Notes: generated by a model from the letters alone, not told the origin. A stretch of DNA of 9,511 nt from Anaerolineales bacterium (GCA_017999235.1 JAGOBN010000100.1:1-9511), one strand, 5' to 3'; positions 1 through 7,290 are shown, counted from the first letter of the stretch. Program-made: numbers and translations.

Positions 1-1
1 A

Positions 2-463
2 CTCAGCCGTCTGTCGCCGCACATCCGCATCGGGCTGGGGGAGCCGGGGCGCGGCTGGGGCTGGATTCCCACCAGTTACCGCCAGGCCCTGGACGCGCTC
101 ACCATCGTCACCCGCCTGCCCAGCCTCGGCCGGCAGTCCGCGGGCTTTGGCGAGCTGGGCTTCCTGCACTGGCTGCTGTCCCTCTCTGAAGCCGAACGCC
201 AGGCCAACCCCTACATCCACAAGGTGGCAGCCCTGCGCGCCCAGCCCCCGCGCCGGGGCAGCGATCTGCTGCACACCCTGGAGCTGTTCCTAGAGGCTGG
301 CGGCAACGGGCAGCGCGCCGCCCGCCTGCTCCAAATCCACCGCAGCACCCTCAACTACCGGCTCAAACGCATCGCCGAAATCTGCGGCGTCGATCTGGCC
401 GATCCGCTCGTCCGGCTCAATCTCTATTTGGCGCTCAAGGCGCTGCAGCTGACCGCCGGCTGA
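2..463 (+). CDS. PucR/CdaR-family transcriptional regulator, C-terminal part (5' truncated)
   Basis: The reading frame is open from the window edge to a TGA at 461-463, so this is the last 153 residues of a longer protein. The first visible part (IRIGLGEPGRG, then SYRQALDALTIV) resembles the end of the GGDEF-like domain found in CdaR/PucR regulators. The last 60 or so residues match the PucR C-terminal helix-turn-helix: an LLHTLELFLEAGGN stretch, AARLLQIHRSTLNYRLKRI, then a DLADPLVRLNLYLALKAL tail. These proteins are cytoplasmic DNA-binding regulators, often of purine, amine, amino-acid or sugar-acid catabolism; the ligand cannot be told from this fragment. A GTG at 224 is only an internal codon of the longer frame. 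The gene lies upstream of the methyltransferase unit on the same strand, 189 bp away, so it is a candidate local regulator of that unit, by position only. I see no clear terminator after it. Confidence 0.9.
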   Translation, partial: LSRLSPHIRIGLGEPGRGWGWIPTSYRQALDALTIVTRLPSLGRQSAGFGELGFLHWLLSLSEAERQANPYIHKVAALRAQPPRRGSDLLHTLELFLEAGGNGQRAARLLQIHRSTLNYRLKRIAEICGVDLADPLVRLNLYLALKALQLTAG

Positions 464-532
464 CCGCGCGGCCGGAGTTTTCCTACACACTGTAGCAAAA
501 CCGCCGGGCGGAACCCGCCACTCTGACGCTGT

Positions 533-562
533 TTCCGGCGGCTAAATCGCGTATCCTATAAG
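533..562 (+). promoter_or_regulatory. Possible promoter of the methyltransferase-oxidase unit
   Basis: TATAAG at 557-562 matches the sigma-70 -10 consensus at five of six positions and is the most AT-rich spot in this gap. The -35 is poor (TTCCGG at 533-538, 18-bp spacer). It overlaps the right arm of an inverted repeat, CCGCCGG at 501-507 and CCGGCGG at 535-541, which could be a regulator site. A weak -35 with symmetric DNA on top would suit an activated promoter, but this is inference. The rest of the 464-652 gap holds no recognisable gene. Confidence 0.4.
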
Positions 563-639
563 CTTACCGTCTGCGTTACAACCGCATTAGCTCCACGACC
601 GGCGGCCGGCGCTGCGGCCCGCTATTGCGTGTCGTGGCC

Positions 640-645
640 GGGAGA
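640..645 (+). promoter_or_regulatory. Shine-Dalgarno site that sets the MttB-like start
   Basis: GGGAGA lies 7 nt before the ATG at 653. The upstream in-frame GTG at 629 has no purine-rich site in front of it, so the ATG at 653 is preferred. Confidence 0.7.
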
Positions 646-652
646 CCGCCGC

Positions 653-2218
653 ATGTCGTTTGAGACCCCCGTCCCCCGCCGCGGCCGCGCGGCGCGCGTC
701 GCCGAACGCGCCGCCGCCAAGCCGCTGGATCAGCGCCCCGTGCGCCCCGGCTTCGTGGGCGGCCGCTACCAGCCCCTCACCCGCCCGGAGCTGGAGCGCA
801 TCCACCACACCGTGCTCGACCTGCTGGAAAAGCTCGGCTGCGCCGACGCCACCCCCTCCATGCTGGAGACCGTCACCGCCGCCGGCGGCTGGGTGGATGA
901 CGCCGGCCGCCTGCACTATCCGCGCGCCATGGTGGAAGACCTGATCGCGCGCGCGCCGCGCAATTTTGTGATGCCCGGCCAGGACCCGCGCCACGACCTG
1001 GAGATCGGCGGCCGGCGCCTGCACACCGGCACTGGCGGTGCCGCCCCCATGATGCTGGACTTCAAGACCGGGCGCTACCGCGAGACCTCTACCGCCGACC
1101 TGTTCGACATCGCGCGGCTGGTGGACACGCTCGACAACATCCACTTCTTCTGGCGCACCATCGTGGCGCGCGATAACCCCACCTGGGCGGCGGTGGACCT
1201 GAACACGGCCTACGCCAGCATGCATGGCACCACCAAACATATCGGCGTGAGCTTCGTGGACGGCGACTCGGTCCGCCGGGCGGTGGCCATGTTTGATATG
1301 GCGCTGGGCGGCGAGGGCAAGTTCCGCGAGCGGCCGTTCTGCTCCATCTCCTGCACGCACGTGGTGCCGCCCCTGCGCTTCGCCAAGGATTCGTGCGACG
1401 CGCTGGAGGCCGCCGTCCGGGCCGGCATGCCGGCCACCATCCTCTCCGCAGCCCAGGCCGGCGCCACCAGCCCGGCCGCCCTGGCCGGCACCATCGTCCA
1501 GGCCACGGCCGAGGCCCTGGCCGGCTGCATCTTCGCCTGGCTGCTGGACCCCCACGCCCGCGCCAATCTGGGAACATGGCCGTTTGTCTCGGACCTGCGC
1601 ACCGGTTCGATGACGGCCGGCAGCACCGAATTGGCGCTGGCGGCGGCCGGCTGTTCCCAGATGGCCGGCTTTTATGATTTGCCGGGCAGCACGTCCGCCG
1701 GCATGACGGACTCCAAAATCCCGGATGCCCAGTCTGGCGCGGAGAAAGCGGCCACGCTCACCCTGGTGGCCCAGGCCGGCGCCACCCTGATCATGGAGAC
1801 GGCCGGCATGCAGGCCAGCCTGATGGGCACTGCCCTGGAAAGCTATGTCATCGACAACGACCTGCTGGCCGCCGTCCAGCGCGGCGTGCGCGGCATCGAG
1901 GTCACCGACGAGACCCTGTCCTACGACGTGATCCGGGATGTGGTCAACGGCGAGGGGCATTTCCTCGGCCAGGCGCAGACCATCAGCCGCATGGAAACCG
2001 ACTTCGTGTACCCGGCGGTGGGCGACCGCGCCAGCCCGGCGGTGTGGGAGGAAGGCGGCGCCCTGGACGTGCGCGAGCGGGCGCGCCGGCGCGTGGTCGA
2101 GGTGATGCGCTCGCATTACCCCAGCCACATTGATCAAGCCACCGATGACAAGATCCGGGCCGCGTTTGAGATCTCTCTGCCGCGCGCCGCCATGCGCCCC
2201 GGCAACGGACGCTGGTAA
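653..2218 (+). CDS. MttB-superfamily (trimethylamine/betaine) methyltransferase, non-pyrrolysine type
   Basis: This 521-residue cytoplasmic protein aligns by eye along its whole length with the trimethylamine methyltransferase MttB family. Markers are the N-terminal RPVRPGFVGGRYQPLT region, a glycine-rich GTGGAAPMMLD turn (about residues 126-136), SAGMTDSKIPDAQSGAEKA (about 348-366), and the late segment ESYVIDNDLL followed by RGIEVTDETLS. Length is close to the usual 480-520. Methanogen MttB reads an in-frame UAG as pyrrolysine; this frame has no internal stop, which places it with the non-Pyl branch. Characterised members of that branch (such as MtgB) move a methyl group from glycine betaine or related quaternary amines to a corrinoid protein. 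The substrate here is not determined. No corrinoid protein or corrinoid:THF methyltransferase gene is visible. It is 60 bp upstream of two demethylating flavoenzymes, so an N-methyl substrate is likely. ATG 653 was chosen over GTG 629 because of the SD at 640-645. Confidence 0.88.
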   Translation: MSFETPVPRRGRAARVAERAAAKPLDQRPVRPGFVGGRYQPLTRPELERIHHTVLDLLEKLGCADATPSMLETVTAAGGWVDDAGRLHYPRAMVEDLIARAPRNFVMPGQDPRHDLEIGGRRLHTGTGGAAPMMLDFKTGRYRETSTADLFDIARLVDTLDNIHFFWRTIVARDNPTWAAVDLNTAYASMHGTTKHIGVSFVDGDSVRRAVAMFDMALGGEGKFRERPFCSISCTHVVPPLRFAKDSCDALEAAVRAGMPATILSAAQAGATSPAALAGTIVQATAEALAGCIFAWLLDPHARANLGTWPFVSDLRTGSMTAGSTELALAAAGCSQMAGFYDLPGSTSAGMTDSKIPDAQSGAEKAATLTLVAQAGATLIMETAGMQASLMGTALESYVIDNDLLAAVQRGVRGIEVTDETLSYDVIRDVVNGEGHFLGQAQTISRMETDFVYPAVGDRASPAVWEEGGALDVRERARRRVVEVMRSHYPSHIDQATDDKIRAAFEISLPRAAMRPGNGRW

Positions 2219-2230
2219 CACCATTCCCCC

Positions 2231-2258
2231 GCGGCGGCGCGCCAACCCGCGCCGCCGC
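2231..2258 (+). other. Strong GC hairpin between the MttB-like gene and the first oxidase gene
   Basis: GCGGCGGCGCG (2231-2241) and CGCGCCGCCGC (2248-2258) form a perfect 11-bp stem with a 6-nt loop. It starts 12 nt after the MttB-like stop codon and ends 9 nt before the AGGAA Shine-Dalgarno of the next gene. There is no U tract after it (the next bases are TCTCATTAC), so it is not a classic intrinsic terminator. It is more likely an mRNA-stability, processing or partial-attenuation element that sets relative expression in the operon. Confidence 0.75.
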
Positions 2259-2278
2259 TCTCATTACAGGAACCGCAT

Positions 2279-4696
2279 ATGCAATCACACGCGCGCGTCG
2301 TCATTATCGGGGGCGGGATGATGGGGGTGGGGCTGCTCTACCACCTCGCCGAGGCCGGCTGGACCGACGTGGTCCTGATTGAAAAAGCGGCCCTGACCTC
2401 CGGCTCCACCTGGCACGCGGCCGGCCAGTGTCCGAGCTTCATCGCCAATTACAACCTGGCCAAGATCCACCACTACTCCAACACCCTCTATCCCCGGCTG
2501 GAAGCCATGACCGGCCAGCCCACCGGTTGGCACGGCTGCGGCGGCATCCGCCTGGCCACCCGCCCGGAGGAAGTGGATTACTTCCGGCTGGTGGCCGGCG
2601 TGGCCAAAAACGTGGGCTTCCGGATGGAGATCATCGGCCTGGACGAGATCCGGCGCCTCAACCCCTTCCTGCAGCTGCACGGGGTGTACGCCGGCGCCTG
2701 GACCCTGGACGACGGCCACGTGGACCCGTCCAGCTGCTGCAACGCCATGGCCCTGGCGGCGCGCAACCTGGGCGCCAGCGTGATCCTGAACAACCGCGTC
2801 ACCGGCGCCGCCCAGCTCCCGAACGGCGAGTTTGAGGTGACCACCGAGCAGGGCGCCATCACCTGCGAGCATCTGGTGAACGCTGCCGGCTGTTACGCCG
2901 ACCGGGTCGGCGCCTGGCTGGGCGTCCCGGTGCCCTTCACAAATATGAAGCACCAGTATCTGGTGACGGACGAGATCCCGGAGTTCGCGGCCCGCGCCGT
3001 GGAGCTGCCCGTCACCCGCGACCCATCGGCTTCTTCCTACTACCGCCAGGAGCAGAACTCCGGCCTGATCGGCCTGTATGAGCGCAGCGACACGCGCGAA
3101 GCCTGGCCGGGCACCGGGCCGGCCTGGGAATCCGAGAGCGAATTGTTTCCGGCCGAGTATGAGCCGATCATGCCGTGGCTGGACCGCGTGATGGCGCGCA
3201 TGCCCGTGCTGGCCAACGCCGGCCTCCGGCGCGTGGTGAACGGCGCCATCTCGCACACCATCGACTCCAACCCGCTGGTGGGGCCGGCGCCGGGCGTCCG
3301 CAACTTCTGGATGTGCACGGGCTCCAGCATCGGCATCGCCCAGGGCGCGGGCTGCGGCAAGTACCTGGCGCAGTGGATGATGACGGGCGCGTCCGAGATC
3401 AACCTGCTGAGCCTGGACCCGCGCCGCTTCGCGCGCTACGCGGACAAGGAATACACGGCCGCCAAAGCCCACCAGGAATACTGGAACATGTACCACCTGC
3501 AGCTGCCGGGCGAGGAAGTGCCGGCCGGCCGGCCCAAGCGCGTCACCCCGCTCTACCCGGTGCTCAAAGCCAAGGGCGCGGTCTACGGCGAGACCCTGGC
3601 CTGGGAGCGCCCCAAGTGGTTCTCACTGGATGGGCGCGAGGAGCAGCCCAGCTTCCAGCGCAACAACACCTTTGCGGTGGTGGCGGAGGAGTGCCGCGCC
3701 GTGCGCGAACGCGCCGGCGTCATGGAGCTGCCGTCTTTCAGCAAGTTCGACGTCAGCGGCCCGGACGCCGCCGCCTTCCTGGACCGGATCACGGCCAACC
3801 GCCTGCCGCGCCGCGCCGGCGGCGTCGTGCTGACCCACGCCCTGACCGAGGGCGGGCGCTACCAGACCGAGTTCACCATCACGCGCTGGGGGCCGGAGCG
3901 CTTCTTCCTGCTCTCCGCCGCCTGGGCGCACCTGCGCGATGTGGACCTGCTGAACTTCAGCCGCCGGCCCGGCGAGCGCGTGACCATCGCCGACGTCACC
4001 GAAAACTACACCACGCTGATCATCGCCGGCCCGCGCGCGCGGGAGGTGCTGGCCCCGCTGACCGAGGCCGATCTGAGCAACGCCGCCTTCCCGTGGCTGA
4101 CCGGCCGCGAGATCACGGTGGCCGGCGCCCCGGTGCGCGCCCTGCGCGTCAACTACGTGGGCGAGCTGGGCTGGGAGCTCCACCTGCCGGTCGAGCACGC
4201 CGTCCAGGTGTACGCGGCGCTGTGGGCGGCCGGCGCGGCCGTCGGCCTGGCGGATTTCGGCTTATACGCCATGAACAGCCTGCGGCTGGAGAAAGCCTAC
4301 GCCGGCTGGGGCGCGGAGCTGACCAACGAGATCACGCCCATCGAGGCCGGCTTGGAGCGCTTCGTCCATCTGGACAAGGACTTCGTGGGCAAGGCCGCCG
4401 TGCAGCGCGGGCAGGCCGAGGGCGTCCAAGGGAAACTGGCCTATGTGGAGGTGGCCGCCGACGACGCCGACGTTTACGGCGGTGAAGCGGTCTGGGCCGG
4501 CGGGGCCGTGGTCGGCGTCACCACCTCCGGCGGTTACGGCCACCACACCCAGAAGAGCCTGGCCTTCGTCTACGTGAAGCCCGAATACAGCTTGCCCGGC
4601 ATGGCGCTCGAGATTGAACTCCTGGGCCAGCGCCGCGCCGCCACGGTGCTGGCCGGCCCGGTCTACGATCCCGCCAACGCGCGCCCGCGGATGTAA
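2279..4696 (+). CDS. FAD-dependent dimethylglycine/sarcosine dehydrogenase-like protein with GcvT domain (first paralogue)
   Basis: An 805-residue protein of the DMGDH/SARDH type, which oxidises N-methyl groups and passes the one-carbon unit to tetrahydrofolate. Residues about 6-365 are a DAO-type FAD domain: Rossmann motif GGGMMG at 11-16, Glu35 at the end of the second strand, and LTSGSTWHAAG, where His46 sits at the position of the covalent flavin histidine of DMGDH/SARDH. A linker region follows to about 425, then an aminomethyltransferase (GcvT) module with YVGELGWEL around Glu629 and a C-terminal barrel. No signal peptide is seen, so it should be cytoplasmic. After the flavin histidine it reads QCPSFIANYNLAKIHHYS, unlike the LVGQLR of its downstream paralogue, so substrate choice probably differs. 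At the site expected to hold the folate-side catalytic Asp it appears to have Glu531. The ATG has AGGAA (2268-2272) 6 nt upstream. Exact substrate unknown. Confidence 0.88.
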   Translation: MQSHARVVIIGGGMMGVGLLYHLAEAGWTDVVLIEKAALTSGSTWHAAGQCPSFIANYNLAKIHHYSNTLYPRLEAMTGQPTGWHGCGGIRLATRPEEVDYFRLVAGVAKNVGFRMEIIGLDEIRRLNPFLQLHGVYAGAWTLDDGHVDPSSCCNAMALAARNLGASVILNNRVTGAAQLPNGEFEVTTEQGAITCEHLVNAAGCYADRVGAWLGVPVPFTNMKHQYLVTDEIPEFAARAVELPVTRDPSASSYYRQEQNSGLIGLYERSDTREAWPGTGPAWESESELFPAEYEPIMPWLDRVMARMPVLANAGLRRVVNGAISHTIDSNPLVGPAPGVRNFWMCTGSSIGIAQGAGCGKYLAQWMMTGASEINLLSLDPRRFARYADKEYTAAKAHQEYWNMYHLQLPGEEVPAGRPKRVTPLYPVLKAKGAVYGETLAWERPKWFSLDGREEQPSFQRNNTFAVVAEECRAVRERAGVMELPSFSKFDVSGPDAAAFLDRITANRLPRRAGGVVLTHALTEGGRYQTEFTITRWGPERFFLLSAAWAHLRDVDLLNFSRRPGERVTIADVTENYTTLIIAGPRAREVLAPLTEADLSNAAFPWLTGREITVAGAPVRALRVNYVGELGWELHLPVEHAVQVYAALWAAGAAVGLADFGLYAMNSLRLEKAYAGWGAELTNEITPIEAGLERFVHLDKDFVGKAAVQRGQAEGVQGKLAYVEVAADDADVYGGEAVWAGGAVVGVTTSGGYGHHTQKSLAFVYVKPEYSLPGMALEIELLGQRRAATVLAGPVYDPANARPRM

Positions 4697-4705
4697 GGCC
4701 ACACC

Positions 4706-7156
4706 ATGACCACCCCCCTGCCCACCCACGCCCAGGTCGTCATCATCGGCGGCGGCATCATCGGCTGCAGCCTGGCCTATCACCTCACCCGGCTCGGGAT
4801 CACGGACGTGCTTCTGCTGGAGCGCAAGACCCTGACCTCCGGCACCACCTGGCATGCCGCCGGCCTGGTGGGCCAGCTGCGCGCCACCCAGAACATGACC
4901 AGGCTGGCGCAGTACACGTCCAAGCTGATGGCGGGCCTGGAGGCCGAGACCGGCCAGGCCACCGGCTTTGTGCAGAACGGCTCCGTCTCGGTGGCCAACA
5001 ATCAAGAACGCTTTGAGGAGCTCAAGCGCGGCGCCTCGATGGCGCGCGTCTTCGGCCTGGAAGTCGAGGTCATCACGCCGCGCGAGGCGGCCGCCAAGTG
5101 GCCGCTGATGAACGCCAGCGACCTGGTGGGCGCGGTCTGGCTGCCCGGCGACGGCCGCGTGAACTCGGCCGACGTCACCCTGGCCTTCGCCAAGGGCGCC
5201 AAGCAGAAGGGCGCCACGATCCTGGAGGGCGTCAAGGTCACAGGGATCACCCAAAAGAACGGCCGCGCCACGGGCGTGACCACGGCCCAGGGCGAGGTGG
5301 CCGCCGAGATCGTCGTCAACTGCGCGGGCATGTGGGCGCGCGAGGTGGGAAAGTGGGCGGGCGTCAGCGTGCCTTTGCACGCCGCCGAGCACTTCTACGT
5401 CATCACCCAGCAGATCCCGGGCGTCTCTAAAGATCTGCCTACTCTGCGCGACCCCGGCGGGTACACCTACTTCCGCGAAGAGATGGGCGCGCTCATGGCC
5501 GGCTTCTTCGAGCCGGTGGCCAAGCCGTGGGGGATGAAGGGCATCCCGGAGGCGGCCGAGTTCATCCGCCTGCCCGAGGATTGGGCGCACCTGGACCCGG
5601 CCCTGGAGGCCATGGCGCACCGTATGCCCGTCACCGCGACGGCCGGCATCCACACCTTCTTCAACGGCCCGGAGGCCTTCACGCCCGACGACCGCTATCA
5701 TCTGGGCGAGGCCCCGGAGCTGAAGAACTTCTACGTCGCGGCCGGCTTCAACTCCATCGGCATCCAGTCCTCGGGCGGGGCCGGCAAGGTGCTGGCCGAG
5801 TGGATCAAAAACGGCCGGCCGCCCATCGACCTGTGGGACGTGGACATCCGCCGCAACCAGCCTTTCCAGAACACCAGCCGCTACCTGCACGACCGCACGG
5901 TGGAGGGGCTGGGCCTGCTGTACGCCATGCACTGGCCGTTCCGGCAGTTCGCGACCGCGCGCGGCGTGCGCAAATCGCCCCTGCACGACCGGCTGGTCAA
6001 AGCCGGCGCCTGCTTCGGCGAAGCGGCCGGCTGGGAGCGCGCCAACTGGTATGCGCCGCCGGGCGTGGAGCCGGTCTACCAGTATTCCTATAAGCGCCAG
6101 AACTGGTTCGAGCACTCGGCCGCCGAGCACCGCGCCGTGCGCGAGAACGTCGGCCTGTTCGACCAGACCTCGTTCGTGAACTTCCTGCTGCAAGGCCCGG
6201 ACGCGCTCCAGGTGCTGAACCGGGTGTGCGGCAACCAGATTGATGTGCCGGTCGGCAAGCTGGTCTACACCCAGCTGCTGAACGAGCGCGGCGGCATCGA
6301 GGGCGATATCACCGTGACGCGTCTGGCACCCGAGACCTTCATGCTCGTGGACGCCTGCTGGCAGCAGACGCGGACCTATCACTGGCTCAAGGATCAGATC
6401 CGGGCCGGCGAAACCGCCCTCCTGACGGACGTGACTTCCGCCTACGCGATCCTGAGCGTAATGGGTCCCAACTCACGCGCCCTGCTGAGCACACTGACCC
6501 CGGCCAACCTCGCCAACGCCGCTTTCCCATACGGCACCTCCCAAGAGATCGAGCTGGGCTACGCCCTGGTGCGGGCGGCGCGCACCACCTACGTGGGCGA
6601 GCTGGGCTGGGAGTTGTACATCCCGATGGAGTATGCCCAGCACGTCTACGACACGGTGATCGAGGCCGGCCAAGCGTTCAACTTGAAGCACTGCGGCTAC
6701 CACGCGCTGAATTCGCTGCGGATGGAGAAGGGCTACCGGCACTGGGGCCACGACCTCTCGGATGAGGACACGCCCTTCGAGGCCGGCCTGGGCTTCGCGG
6801 TCAAACTGGACAAGGGCGACTTCAACGGCCGCGCGCGGCTGCGCGAGCAGCAAGCCAACGGAGTCACCAAGCGCCTGGTGCAGTTCAAGCTGGATGACCC
6901 CGAGCCTTTGCTGTACCACAACGAGCCGATCTGGCGGGATGGCCGGATCGTGGGCCACATCACGTCCGGCATGTTCGGGCACACGCTGGGGGCCGGCCTG
7001 GGCCTGGGGTATGTGCATCACACCGCGCCGATCACGCCGGCGTGGGTGGCGGCCGGCGCGTATGAGATCGAGGTGGCCACCGCGCGGGTGCCGGCCCGCG
7101 CCTCGCTCCAGCCGTTCTACGATCCCCACAGCCGGCGGGTGACCGAGCGCGCCTGA
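4706..7156 (+). CDS. FAD-dependent sarcosine/dimethylglycine dehydrogenase-like protein with GcvT domain (second paralogue)
   Basis: An 816-residue cytoplasmic paralogue of the preceding gene, beginning 9 bp after its stop; TAAGG at 4694-4698 serves as the ribosome site and overlaps that stop codon. Domain order is the same: FAD domain about 10-370 (GGGIIG at 15-20, Glu39, LTSGTTWHAAG with candidate flavin-linking His50), linker to about 425, then a GcvT module and C-terminal barrel. This copy looks more like textbook sarcosine/dimethylglycine dehydrogenases: LVGQLR follows the flavin histidine, FNGPEAFTPDDRYHLGEAPE and NFYVAAGFNSIGIQSSGG lie near the end of the FAD domain, and NERGGIEGDITVTRL carries Asp534 at the expected folate-side catalytic position. 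The pterin-site Glu is probably Glu632 in YVGELGWEL. The likely reaction is oxidative N-demethylation with formation of 5,10-methylene-THF; sarcosine versus dimethylglycine cannot be settled by reading. It is the last gene before the 7185-7228 terminator. Confidence 0.9.
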   Translation: MTTPLPTHAQVVIIGGGIIGCSLAYHLTRLGITDVLLLERKTLTSGTTWHAAGLVGQLRATQNMTRLAQYTSKLMAGLEAETGQATGFVQNGSVSVANNQERFEELKRGASMARVFGLEVEVITPREAAAKWPLMNASDLVGAVWLPGDGRVNSADVTLAFAKGAKQKGATILEGVKVTGITQKNGRATGVTTAQGEVAAEIVVNCAGMWAREVGKWAGVSVPLHAAEHFYVITQQIPGVSKDLPTLRDPGGYTYFREEMGALMAGFFEPVAKPWGMKGIPEAAEFIRLPEDWAHLDPALEAMAHRMPVTATAGIHTFFNGPEAFTPDDRYHLGEAPELKNFYVAAGFNSIGIQSSGGAGKVLAEWIKNGRPPIDLWDVDIRRNQPFQNTSRYLHDRTVEGLGLLYAMHWPFRQFATARGVRKSPLHDRLVKAGACFGEAAGWERANWYAPPGVEPVYQYSYKRQNWFEHSAAEHRAVRENVGLFDQTSFVNFLLQGPDALQVLNRVCGNQIDVPVGKLVYTQLLNERGGIEGDITVTRLAPETFMLVDACWQQTRTYHWLKDQIRAGETALLTDVTSAYAILSVMGPNSRALLSTLTPANLANAAFPYGTSQEIELGYALVRAARTTYVGELGWELYIPMEYAQHVYDTVIEAGQAFNLKHCGYHALNSLRMEKGYRHWGHDLSDEDTPFEAGLGFAVKLDKGDFNGRARLREQQANGVTKRLVQFKLDDPEPLLYHNEPIWRDGRIVGHITSGMFGHTLGAGLGLGYVHHTAPITPAWVAAGAYEIEVATARVPARASLQPFYDPHSRRVTERA

Positions 7157-7184
7157 CGCCGGCGCCGAGTCGTCTGTCCACATT

Positions 7185-7228
7185 CGCGCCCGAACCGGGA
7201 TCAATCCGGATCGGGCGCGCCTCATTTT
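7185..7228 (+). terminator. Intrinsic terminator of the methyltransferase-oxidase unit
   Basis: CGCGCCCGA (7185-7193) pairs perfectly with TCGGGCGCG (7211-7219). After one A/A mismatch the stem continues with CCGG/CCGG (7195-7198 with 7206-7209), closing on a short loop. A CCTCA spacer and TTTT (7225-7228) follow. It starts 28 nt after the stop codon of the second oxidase and separates that unit from the LacI gene. Confidence 0.85.
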
Positions 7229-7253
7229 GGGGCTTGACACGCCATCCCCAAAA
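7225..7253. repeat. Perfect inverted repeat surrounding the LacI gene -35 box
   Basis: TTTTGGGG (7225-7232) and CCCCAAAA (7246-7253) are perfect 8-bp inverted arms, 21 bp apart from start to start (about two helical turns), with the TTGACA box inside the 13-bp spacer. The right-hand CCCC can also pair with GGGG at 7254-7257. The left arm begins with the T run of the upstream terminator, so part of the symmetry may be incidental. No known regulator is assigned. Confidence 0.6.
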
Positions 7254-7263
7254 GGGGTACCGT
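7234..7263 (+). promoter_or_regulatory. Sigma-70-type promoter of the LacI-family gene
   Basis: TTGACA at 7234-7239 is a perfect -35 box. Eighteen bases later TACCGT (7258-7263) is a weak -10 (three of six consensus positions). Transcription would begin near 7270, inside the operator palindrome at 7269-7280. The perfect -35 with the operator on the start site is a standard layout for repression by steric block. Confidence 0.65.
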
Positions 7264-7266
7264 GTG

Positions 7267-7285
7267 GTGGGAACGTTCCCGCAAA
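7267..7285. promoter_or_regulatory. LacI-family operator, copy 1 (autoregulatory)
   Basis: GTGGGAACGTTCCCGCAAA holds the perfect 12-bp palindrome GGGAACGTTCCC at 7269-7280, with the CG centre usual for LacI-family operators. It lies directly downstream of the predicted -10 and 10 nt before the LacI start codon. The identical 19 bases recur at 8356-8374. Confidence 0.88.
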
Positions 7286-7290
7286 TCTCT

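Noticed and set aside
629..652. GTG 629 as start of the methyltransferase
   Set aside because: It has no ribosome site before it and adds eight unconserved-looking residues; ATG 653 has GGGAGA at good spacing.
653..2218. Pyrrolysine-containing MttB
   Set aside because: The frame has no internal TAG, so there is no pyrrolysine codon; it belongs with the non-Pyl members.
587..2245. A 552-codon open frame on the - strand opposite the methyltransferase gene
   Set aside because: Its translation is low-complexity, rich in Gly, Ala, Arg and His, with no recognisable domain. It mirrors the third-position GC bias of the clear MttB-like gene on the + strand.
4262..6382. A 706-codon open frame on the - strand across both oxidase genes
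   Set aside because: It spans the junction of two confidently identified + strand genes, has no recognisable domain, and is the usual antisense shadow in high-GC DNA.
7234..7290. A 19-residue longer start (TTG 7234) for the LacI-family protein
   Set aside because: The TTG is part of a perfect -35 box and the extension would run through the promoter and operator. LacI proteins normally begin a few residues before the TIIDVAERAG helix, as from ATG 7291.
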